Below, one piece after another: positions 52,695-64,000 of a stretch of 64,000 bases of DNA. The notes beneath the pieces are model-generated. The model was not told where the DNA came from. It saw nothing but the letters and a program-made list of their open reading frames with translations, and made no database searches. The DNA is taken from the NCBI RefSeq assembly GCF_018139145.2, contig NC_059500.1, forward strand, positions 17,360,101-17,424,100, written 5' to 3'. Source of the stretch: Gymnogyps californianus (lineage: Eukaryota > Chordata > Aves > Accipitriformes > Cathartidae). Numbering within the stretch: position 1 is the first letter of the stretch; every line of letters begins with the position of its first letter. Both the position numbers and the translations under genes were made by a program.

Positions 52695-55600
52695 AATTCC
52701 TTCAGTGGAAGAAAGATCAAATTACCATGGAGTTTTTTATCCTGTATAGTGCTTATACTTTCTGTTGTGATTAGGATATTATCTAGTTATTATAATGGAT
52801 GTAGCATAAACTCCTCATTCGTTCATGCTTTCTGCTAACTTCTTTTCTACAAATCTGCTGAACCCATCACATTGTGGTTGCTCACAATGTCACCTAACCA
52901 CATTACTGTGTTAAGAATAGATAGCCATTTTAGTACGGGGTCACAGGCTTGCCAAAGAAGCCGCATGCTGAACTCATAGCAATTGGGAAGCAGTCAGGCA
53001 GGCTGAGCATCCCCAAGGTTACCTGGCAAACACAGCTGGCCACTGGATTCCATTTTACCCCTGCTTTTAGCATTTTCCAGCCTTTTTTCCAAAAGAAAAA
53101 TAAGAAAAATACATTGACTTTTGCTTTGAGAAAGTTCTGTGGAATTTCAGTGTTTTGATCAAGATAGATATAAACATTTCATTTAGGACAGTCTGGCATA
53201 AGTTGTGTTTGTCTGTGCTGCCCCATGTGAGCCGCTGCTCAGGTTGATCTGGAATTGCAGTTCCCTGGAAAGATCTCATTTCCCGTTGGGATCCGCATTC
53301 CCTGTCTTGATGGCGCATCAGGGAAACACTTGGCAGTGGTGCCTTCTGGATTTTTTCCCTGCAACTGACTTTACAAACTCACCTATTATTACACACCAGA
53401 GGATCCACATAGAAAAAAAACATGTAGCAAGTGGTGCGAATTTTTCAGTGTCAGGTAGAACTGAGTGCTTGGAGATATTTGTGCTATGGCCTTCGCTGTG
53501 CATGCTCTGATATTTGATGTGAAACTTGATATGTGTTATCTTTGAGATCTCTACCCCAGTATGGGTTGACAGAAACAGATGAACAGACACATACAAAAAT
53601 CATGTCAGTCATGTTACGTTAACATAATTTAATGTATCTGTAGTTATTGCAGATGGGAATAAATGGCATACTGGGCTACTGAAGCAATTTTGCACAAGCT
53701 GTGTTGGACTTTGAAGGCAGTTTACAGGTTTAAAACTCTGAAATCGCTGACATTTTGTTAACTTTATAAGGTTCTTGAGAAGACCAGAAGAGTCTAAGTG
53801 CTTAACCACACTTAATAAAAGTCAAATTTCCCTGTCTCCTTTAGATAAGACTTGAGCTACAGTTGGGCTTTTTTAATATGTCGAAATTTAGCCAGACCAA
53901 AGTTTTAATGATAAAAGCACACATTAGTCAAGGGTCAGCTGCACTCATGAAAGTGACGTATACGCCAGACAGGACATTTGAAAAGCATTGCACTTAATGG
54001 TTCAACAATGCATACAGACTCAATACTGACAGAATTATTAAGTAATTTCCATTACAATGATAGTATATACAAACACTGGTTGGAGTATTTTAGCTGTTTA
54101 TGCAGTTAAAACCCAACAAAAATAATTTTTTTAGCACCTTGTATCACATGCACAAAACTCCCAAATTTGTAAGGTTAATTATCACTATAAGCAGATATGC
54201 CTATACGGAGAAACTGGTATCTCAGTCTTTGTGATACTTAGCTGCCAAGTCTTTGCCTGAATGTTGAGCCAAATTTTTCCTTTCTGTAATTGCTTATTTA
54301 GTTTTACTGCAATACCGGCTATTGCTCTGATTTGCATCTATGCTTCTTACCTGCACGATTTGACCAGTCAAAAATGTGGAATAAAAGGCTTTCATCACAG
54401 TATGATCAATCCAACCAGAAGTTAGTGGTAATGTCTTTAAAAATAACAAGAACTTTAAAAAAAAACAGGAAAACCTTATTTTCAAAAGAGTGTAAGCAAA
54501 ACAGCAGATTTTTTTTCCCCCTCCTTATTTCAATTTTTTCAGACAGATTTTGAATCCATTATTATTTGAAATAACAAGCAACTACTGACTGAATTAACTT
54601 ATCCAAACCTATTTAATACAATGCAAACTGAACACCTATTCACTTCAGGGAGTTTTTGCCAGTTGAATAATTTTTTGATTAAATAGAGAGCACAATGCAG
54701 TACAAATACACACTACCTTCATATGCATTTATTAAAACCTCATTATATCGGGTAGCATCTCTACCACAAAATACATGATCTTAGAGTATACTTCTTCCAA
54801 TTGCTCTTCTACAAAAAAAATCCACCAACCAATCAAATAATAATAATGCAAAAATCTTACAACAGTAAAATAACTTAGAAAAAGGCAACTGAGATTAGAG
54901 TCAACAAGTGCTTTTCCTTTTCCCCTTTCATATAGTTATCGGAAGTTAAACCACATAAAATAAGTTTATTCCTTAATGGATTATCTCTCCCACACCAAGA
55001 AAGTGAAAAGTTAATCCCTATGCCAGCACTACATGAGGCATATTTGCAAAGGTTTGTAACAGATAGTGTTCATGCTGTGGTAGAGTATAGGAGACTCATC
55101 ATTAACCAGTATCCCTTTGTGCATACATACCCAAACGGGTGCTTTTTCTATGTAGTTTGCAAGAACTGGATGGAGTGAGGTTAAACAAAAGGTTTTGTAA
55201 CTCTGTGACTGAGGAGAAATCCAGTCTGTATTGGCAAAAATCACTCATGTCATTCAATCTATAGCCTTAAAAAGCAACAAACCTTTTTTCTTTAGTATCA
55301 GCAAGGTGGATTATATTTTTCTAGACACAGGACTTAACGTTTCTTCTTCTGTGTTGTTAAAGAAACTAGGATAAAAACATCCTTTCTCAAACACAATAAA
55401 GGAAGCAGAGGGCAGTGACAATCTCCAACATGTTGTGCACAGTCATACTCACTGGATAGCAATAAATTTTCCTGCAGCTTTCCAATTTATTTCAATGGGA
55501 AATAGCAGGGGTCTCTAAGCTGCAATCCACACAATCAACAATGCTGTTAATGGCTGTTACCATATTTCCGTAACTCTATTAAGTGAATGAACTGAAGGTC

Positions 55601-58600
55601 TCTGTGATATACAGTGCATGTCCTGATGTTGTCCTTAATGTTATTTTGAAATAGCACTGACTTTCTGTTTAAAATTATTGTGTAACGTGTCAGCTCATTG
55701 AGGTGGTAGGATCGATCACATCTTATTCCACTAAGTTCTAACATTATAAACTAATACTACAGCATAGATAACAATAGGGTTTTTGGGTCCATGGACAGTG
55801 AAAAAGAAGGGTTATCTCTTATTGCCTTTTCAGAATAACCTAGGTGTAGAAGACATCTCCTTGGAAACACCTGTTTGTACTGCTCTTGGTTATACTCTGA
55901 ATGACAGTTAGGCTATAAGAGTAGATACTAAACCCACATACTATGTGAGCCTTAAGAAAAGGAAGAATTGCATTTCTCTACTGTTCTGTGAAAAAAATAT
56001 ATTATGCTAAACCTTTGCAACCCTTCAGAAAATGTCTATTTCAAAAGATTTAAGTACAAGATGAAAGCATGAGCAAAACTAGAGGAGATATGAAGTTCAG
56101 GCAAAGGGAAAAGGTGTGTTATCGGCACAAATGCCACAAAGGGGCAGAAGGATGAGAAAGGCAAAGCTGGGCACACTGCAGCTACTGGGAGGACATTCAT
56201 CCTGTGGCTGCAAACTGCTGAAGAGTGAGGCAGGGGAAGGAAAGGCAAACTAGCAAAAAGGAGAAAATGTTTTTTGTGTTTGGTGTGGAACTATTTAGCA
56301 CCTTGTCTCCCTGCAAGTCACTGATTAGCTGGCTGAGCAACACAGTGCCCTGAGCTCACGGGAGTGAGGGAAAAAGATATAGACAGAAGGGGAAAAATGA
56401 GAAAATTTTGCCATTAGGACAAAAAGCATTAGGAAAAAAAATTCTCATATACCCTATTCAATGCAAAGGTGTGAAAGTCAGATACTTACAAGGAAGAGTA
56501 ATCACAGAGAATAAAACAAGGAAAGACAGCAAGTAAGTGGGAGAAAATGCTAGGGAAAAGCAGAGTGATGTTTTAGATACAAAAGATAAAGACAAGAATT
56601 TGGAGAACAAAGAACAGATAGATCATGATGGCTGAAGAAATAACTGAATGAACAACGGAAACGTTAAAGTGGACTCATACAACAGCAAGTAGAATACGGA
56701 AGTTAGACTGAAATAAGAGACATGGATGGACACATAGTGAGCAGAGATGTCACAGGGGAATTATTTTCATATTTTGATATTTACAGAGAACAATCTATTT
56801 TTAATGGAAACATTTATTTTTTATTTTTATGTTTTGGTCACATTTCAGTGCAGAGAAAAGGAAAAGACATTTCTTTCCTTCTATATGTCCTTCTCCCACC
56901 AATGAGCATAATCTCACCTATGATGTTTTGCAAAATAATGATTAGTTTCTTTCCAGAAATGTTACGTTTACTAACTGCATCTAAAAGAGCTGAAAGTTAG
57001 TGACACCATTATGCAAAAGCAGATAGATACTGAGAGTAAACCAAGAGTACCTGGTAAGTCAGTGCTCGATCCAGCACTGCAACATGCAAAATGAGCATCA
57101 ATAATGTTTACTTTCAGTAATCTATTATTTCAGGTGGGAATGTGGAAGAGTAAATGTGTTCCTCTGTTTCCAAAAATTAGTCTCCTAGGTAGCAAATATC
57201 AGAGTATGTCCAAAAGATCGATTTGCTTCCAGCAGTCAGATAGTGGGTATAAGTTACTTAAGTATGGAATTGGGGAAACTAACTTAAAATGTATTCATGC
57301 TGTCTTTTTAAAATTAAATGAAACTTGATGGGAAAGGTTGTTGATTTTGAGTTGAAGTCAAATCTTCTGAATAAATTACAAATACTCAAGCTTGGTCCCT
57401 AAAATACATCTGAAGGAGACGTTCATAGAATCATATTTTAGCAGGAAGATAGTACAGATGCAGATTAACCTGCATCATCTGTAATCTAGGCAGGTTCCAT
57501 CTTTCACAGAAGGAAGAAAAAATTGAACCAACCCTGCCAAGACCATGAAAGCCAGGGTTTTTTAAACTATTATTTATTAACCAATGCATGTGTGTGTGTA
57601 TGTGTGTGCGCATGCACAACCAACACATGTACATGTGTGAGCACTGGATAAAAAATTTCTGTGTCCTTTCTATGCCATAAATGCTGCTTCATAGTTGACT
57701 TAATTTTTTCAGGACTTAGAAAATCCAACCTTTTATTAATCATAAGGTAATGAAACCCATTCATCTAATTGCTCACACTCTCAGCTGTGTAAAATATGAG
57801 TCAGTAACTGAAGCAATAGCCTACATGGATATGAGAAAGGTCAACAAAGCAGCACTGTATTTCATTTACTAGAAATTACAAATTAGAAATTAAAGAAAAA
57901 TAAATAAATTTAAATGAAAATGACAGGTTAGTCTTTCAAGGGAGTGTAATACTTGCATATCAGAAGTTTTTCTTTCCCTAGGGTTTTCTGTAAATGCCGC
58001 TTCATACTTCCTCCTAAATCTGCCCACACTACAGGAAAACCCAAATAAAATAAAGCAGACAATGGAAAATATGAAGACATGTTCCTCATACGTCTCCATT
58101 ACATTTTTCTTCTAGTCTCCTTCTTTAAAGACACAATGGCAATGAACAAGACATGAAGCAAAATGTTGCAAACAAAAGCTGGCATTCAGAAAGCTTTTCT
58201 GGCATGATCTACAAAAAATGCAAGAAAAATATAAATAATGTTGTAGTTACTTCTAAGTCTACTTTGAAACTCCATTTGATATTTAAGATATTTTCTATTC
58301 TATTAACACGTTTCCCCTTCTGGTCTAATTGATTGATTTTAATCTGTTAAAATGATAGTATTTTATAGGGTTTTTTTTATTTTAAAAAAAGTATTTACAT
58401 TATGAGCCAAATTTTTAGAAGGCCTTGAGATTCAATAGCCTAAATTATCAGGACTTTATTTTTCACCATATTTCTGCAGTTAGACAACACAGAATTTGAC
58501 AGTTAAATGTTGAAAATAATCAGATACATTCCCACAATTTCAGCCCACGTGCAAAGCAAGGCAGTGTGTTTGGTAGGTGAGAAGTCTGTTGTAACAAAGG

Positions 58601-61600
58601 CCACCGCTCCGAAGGGTGTGTCGAGATCTGTTTTTCTAGACTGTAAGTGAATTTTTCAAGTGGATATTGGCCATTTCACTGAGAACAAAAACATCTCATC
58701 TAATCCACAGCAACCTGACCCTCGACTGTAGACAAGTGCATCTCTGTAAACAAAGGGAAATTGCCTGAAAATAAGTACAGATAATGGAGCAAACTCTCAT
58801 TTATTTTCTACTCATAAAAGGATACCTGCTTATATTAGGAATGCATCCTTCAGTGATGACTTCTCTGGCTTACTCGTTTATTTTTTCAGGATGGTTTTGT
58901 TTTCAGGGCAGTGGAAACAGAGGAGAAATAAATACACAGTAAAGATGAGTTAGCTACTATTCTAGCCACAGCAAATTCCTGACATTTCTAAATATTACTC
59001 TGCATGGTAATTTTGGCGTAGTATTGGACATTGTTTTGGGTTGCACTTGGATCACCACTTTTTCCACCAGGAAGAGTTAGGAAAAAATAGTCTAAGCAAA
59101 GGAAGTCAAGTAGAAAGTAACCTAGCTTTAAAGTACCTCCAAAAGTAGGATTTTGGTCAGAACTATACAAAGACGGTCCAAATAGGGTCTGTATTATTCT
59201 GATTTGAAGTGGTCCTATCTGTGCCCAAGAACCTGAAAAAAAAACATTTGGCCACAGCTACACAGATTTTGTCCAGGAGCTTTTCTTATAGCTGAGAATA
59301 GATGGGATTTTCTCTATGGAGAAACATGAGAATTAAACAAAAGCTGACTGTATCAAAAAGGATTTTCTTAGAAGAAAATTGGGAATGTACAGGATGGTGA
59401 AACTGTTCCTAACATATTACTGGGACTTCTAGTTACTAAGGAAAAACACTGGTCCCCAAGGTGGGGTACACTTACATTGTTGCAGGAGTCACATTTTATA
59501 CAGTTTTATTTCTGTGGTAAAATGAAAATATAGGGGGGAAAAGAAATCATTTCTATTTGAATGCAACAGCATCCTGTTTAAAAATAAAATATTTTTAGTC
59601 CACGTGACACTTTCTAAGACATATTGAAAAGTTTCAATATAATTTCAGGTTACACAACTCTTAAAAACTATTTCTTATGTTCACTTTAATATTAAGATGC
59701 AATTTTCAAGAAAACACATGAAGAATTTGTTCTCCATCTGCTGAAATCTAAGCACCAGCTTTTACAAAATATTAAGGAAAAAATTAATAAAAAGCTTTTG
59801 ATATTTTCAGAATCTTGTTCTTCAAGCCCTCTCTTCTCAGAGGCTAGATCAATTTCCAGAGTAGTAATTCTGGTCTCTCTGCAACCTTACCTACTATTCA
59901 TGGAGGGTTTACTTCATTCTTTTGTATTTCCAGTGTGATGGGTATTGAAGAAAATCCCATGAAAATCATTGCCTTTTACAGCAATATGGAAATAAGCATA
60001 ACAAGAATGAGAACGTGATTACTTTTTTAAAGTATTAGCCTAAACATGTCTGAATAACATTGTAGTAATTTAAAATAGAATTCATCCACATTTTGGAACA
60101 TTTTGCTGATCTTCTTGATGAATAATAGAAACAGAAAACAAATTTAGTAACATTTTTTTCTTCAGTCAGAACTAAATTAGAAAAACACTGGAGAAAGAAA
60201 GTGCTTTGTTAAAAAATGGGAAAAGGAAATGGAAAAGGAAACCAAAATAATTCAGTTATGCAGTCCTAGATTCTCTGGATATTCTCTTGCAAGATCAACG
60301 AGGGACATATGGAACTATACAGAGAATTGCATTTTATGAATTTACAAATTGTAGGAGGACATGGTTTTTTCCCCATAGGTACTGAAAAAAAAACAGAGCA
60401 ATACACTAACAAAAAATAGGAAGAGAGTCACATGGTCTGCTGCCCATTGATTTGATACGCATTGCAGTGCCTTATATTTATGGTCTAACTTCTGATTTGC
60501 ATTTCCTTTTTGCTCATTCCACAAGGAGATACTGTATCATTCAGCCAAATAAATCAGTGAAGAAAAATACAGTTAAGAGCTGGTCTGACTTATGGACTCA
60601 TTCAATTCAATATTCTGGAGAGCATGATTGCTTTAAGGTCTGAAATTGAACAACATCTTAGTAAAAATTAAAAACAAAGGAATGGACTCTGGTAATTGCT
60701 TATTAAATTTTCAAACCCCAGTGACAATAACAAGTTTAAATTGATTGTTCAATATGTTTAAAATAGATGATACTGAATGTGCAACAAAACCACACTGGCG
60801 TAGCTTATAACTAGACCTTCTTGAATGGATAAGTACCTCAGTACTTTACTACCTCTGGAGAGTTTAAGGGAATTCAATAAGGCTGACTGGAATGGATCCG
60901 ATGAAAATGCTCTGTGGCAAGCACAAATAGTGCTGGGTTGTACCAACCGCTGCCTCGGCTTAGTGCTTCAGTGGAGCAAACTACACTTTCTCCACAAGCA
61001 CATTCTGGCTTTTAGCTGTCAGCACTCAACCTTCCTGCAAAAGCCCTCCACCTCCTTATTTCTACCTTAGAGCCACAACGTGTTTGTTTGCCTGGTGCAA
61101 ACCCCAAGTTTCCTGATGCTCTGTTAAATTTTCACAGGAAATTTAATTTCAGCATGGTAGAGTCCAGGAGTTCAACACCAGAAACCAACAAAACAAAAAC
61201 CCCCAAACATATTTTAATACTTTAGTACATGGGAGATGGGAGAGAAAGGTTGGAATAAAGGGTATTGTCAGAGCATATGGAAGGAGAAAAGGAAGAAGAG
61301 AAGGGAACAGGAAAAAAAAAAGGCCAGAATTAAAAAAAGCGGCTTTAGGAGAAAAGCCCACTGGCTTATAAATCTCACTTCTCATCTTCAGAGAGCTTTT
61401 CAAAATGCTAAAGGAACTTAAAGACGTGAGTTTAAATGGTTTTCTGAAAGACTTTTGCTGCAAAAGCTATAAGGTATTCTGAAAAAGTCACATAAACTGG
61501 AGAGAGAGGACTGGGAATAGGGGAATAAGAGAGAAGAGAAAGGGAAAAAAATGATTGAAGTACTTGCACAAAAAGGGCAAGTCAGAGTTCTCACTTTCAT

Positions 61601-64000
61601 CCTGACTTTTCACAATAATGTATCAACATTAATCAAATATAGTTTTTACACATTAGTAGGGAAAAGACTATTTTCTCAAACCTATGAAGTGATACATTTT
61701 TTACTTGTCTTCCAGAGAAAACACATTGTGAAAGAGTCTGTCAAATAAATACTGAAAGACATAGACAAAGAAGCACGAACTCAGCCAACTAAACTGATCG
61801 GCAGTAAGACGAGAGCCAACGTGCCTCTGTTGTTACAGCAGCAGCAATTCCACCCCTTGGAGCGTGCCTCTGCCCGAATTACTTGGCAAGCCACATGAAT
61901 TTATCTTCTTGCCAGCTGCCGTCTTTAAGACTGCTTTAGATTTGAATGTAGATTTACAGCACTTTAAGTTTATAGTTTAAACACAGGTTCAAGGATCACT
62001 TCAAAGGTACCCAACCTGTGAAGTTAAGTGGATGAAAACAAAATTACAGGTCATTAGCAAGAGCCTGAATGTGCCAAAATTGTCTTGAACTTGCGGCATA
62101 CACAATCAGTTGTGAGTGTTTACTTGAGAGCATAGCTCCTGACAGACAAACAATATGAGTGGAGAAGTAGAATGGATTATAAGGATTTTTCTCACTCTTT
62201 CTCTTTCTTTTATTATTTTTTAAAAATACCTTTTCTTCTTTTAGCAAGTGAGGAGTAACACACACTGTGGACTAAAGGTAGAATATCTGTTGAACAAAAA
62301 TAAATAAATAAAAACTGTCTGCAAAGGGAATATGAGGTGATAGGTTTCTATTTCTTTTACTTTCATCTGATAGGTGAGATTGTGCTTATTGATCCCAGAT
62401 TTTCACAGCTGACACCAAGTGAATGTTAAGCCTATTTAAGACTAACGTATATTGCTTTTGACATCAGTACTTGAAAAGGGGGCTTATGTGGAAATCAAAT
62501 CAAACTTTTATGATTTAACGTTAAAAAAACAATGTTAATGTTCTTTTAATGATTAAAATGAAACCAATGCTGTTTTAAACATAAAAGTGAATCCTTGCCA
62601 TCAGCAGTAAAACTCACATTTCTATCTTACATAAATTCTGCATTTTATTTCATTCTGGTCCAGAGAACTGTTTAGAGGTTTTCTAAATTTTCCATGTAAT
62701 TTCTTTTTATTCTATTACTAAATATCCCAGAGCTAAGATTTATTACAAAATTTTAGCTCTTATGAATCCTGCACAATTCAGACATTTCCTCCTAATTTTA
62801 GGATTCTACAACACTACCTCCAATTCTTTCCACATTTACATAGTCTTAATCACCCTCAAAGGGCTGGAGACTTTACTTCAAGTCCTGAGTCCCTGAGATC
62901 ACGTTAAGAAGTGAGAATCTCAGCATTCATTAAGGGGGGGAGAGGGGAAGTAAAAAATATCAAAAGCAAAAAACCCATCCAATTTCTAGCTGTTTTGATA
63001 CCTTCAACATGTGATTTGAATGTTGCTTTACAATTCAAAAGAAAAAATAAAAAGAAATAACCATTAATATAACTGTTACTTAAGCCTCCCTTTAAAGAAA
63101 GTGCTGGCAACAACGCATAATGCATATGTTTCTTCCATGTAGTTCAAATCACTGTCATCTCCTGGGTCTGCTCACTCCATTGTTGGGTAAAACATCCATG
63201 TCTTAGCCACATAATTCATCTTCCATATCTCCTCGCCAAGATGCACCGCTTCCTCCCTTTCATCTTGAGATGAAGTATAAGCCTCAAATCTTTTAATTTT
63301 TCTTTTAAGAGGAAAGTGTGTTTCAAAATTCTTGGTTCTGAATCTCTCCCCAAATTCCAGGAAATTTTGGATATGAACCTTGATTTTGGGAGATACATTC
63401 TCCTCTACTTTCTTCAATGGGCAGTGTTTTTGATCAGTATACCTCTTAAGAACATGAGGAAGTCTCCTGTCTGTCCACACACACACTTGCTAAGTACAAG
63501 GTTAAGTGAAAAGGAGCTAGTCATCTTTATAAATGAGAATATGAGTCCAGAAGTAGATAAGGTTCAGAAGAGCTCTTTATCTCCCAGATTAGAAAATACT
63601 TTTAGAATTAGAAAAATAAACAAAGAAACAAATAAGCAAAAATAGTCACATTACTCTGCTAACACATGGGTGGACAATGCATTCGAAATGACAGCTGGGT
63701 GCTTGCCATCAGCCATGCCATTTCAAGGCAAACAAGAATCATGAATGATTAGAATTAGGGGACAATTAGTAGTCTGTCCAAGAACGAAAAGATGCATTCT
63801 GTTTGCCTTTCAGATCAGAGAAAACTAGTACACCTTTAGAAATCAGTTTACTTTGCTAGAATGCTTTCCTGGAGCACTATCATCAGCTACTGTTAGGGAG
63901 GGTATTATTATGTTTTTTCTTCTTTTTATAACTCAGTTTGTTAAAACACTCCAAACTCAGAACCCACCTGGGATTTGCTGAATAAGGGGTGAGGTATGAA
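52695..64000. other. No gene or repeat family recognised
   Basis: Over 11 kb of AT-rich sequence. Open frames reach at most 109 codons and none shows a known domain. Points of note are the alternating tract at 57585-57617, and two small CpG-bearing blocks at about 58596-58735 and 61785-61935 that stand out from the CpG-poor background. Confidence 0.5.
57585..57617. repeat. Alternating purine-pyrimidine tract, TG-rich
   Basis: 33 bp of perfect pyrimidine-purine alternation that starts TGCATG and ends GCGCATGCAC. It is a candidate Z-DNA-forming microsatellite. Confidence 0.85.

Noticed and set aside
1..64000. tRNA, rRNA, CRISPR arrays and bacterial-type operons
   Set aside because: No box-B-like tRNA motif in proper context, no rRNA core and no regularly spaced repeats with unique spacers were seen. 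CR1 and LTR content shows vertebrate nuclear DNA.

Overview
The window looks like intergenic or deep intronic nuclear DNA from a bird. It is AT-rich and CpG-poor, and no multi-exon gene, rRNA or tRNA could be recognised. The avian assignment rests on repeats: 3' ends of CR1 LINEs with their ATTCTATGATT-type tails (about 16715-16842 and 33579-33696), and LTRs of a kind found across neoavian genomes (5478-6073, 37056-38208, 40414-41554). Low-copy remnants of older amniote CR1-like LINEs lie between them, mostly in antisense. I do not name a species.

Layout. 1-5472: no recognised features apart from a TG/TA repeat. 5473-6078: a complete solo LTR on the minus strand with a perfect 5-bp target duplication. 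7790-9115: an unannotated inverted duplication with two arms of about 267 bp, about 96% identical by eye, around a 791-bp spacer. 9419-16842: old CR1 pieces, a (CT)n tract and a young CR1 3' end. 22320-22495: antisense CR1 debris. 23854-24002: a weak candidate exon. 25168-25686: a probable ERV1-type solo LTR. 33579-34852: CR1 tail, a 216-bp purine tract and a second weak candidate exon. 37051-41559: two 1.15-kb LTRs of one family in opposite orientation, the right one nested in an ancient antisense CR1. 46190-46870: a well recognisable antisense CR1 ORF2/3' region. 52608-52694: a CR1 tail. The rest is unique-looking AT-rich sequence.

There is no operon, pathway or gene set to describe. The short open frames are what this much AT-rich DNA yields by chance, or they lie inside LTRs and microsatellites. 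The strongest unexplained structure is the inverted duplication at 7790-9115. Next are the inverted LTR pair and two GC-richer blocks with exon-like borders. I found no convincing new biological system. All family assignments come from recall and hand alignment, not database searches.
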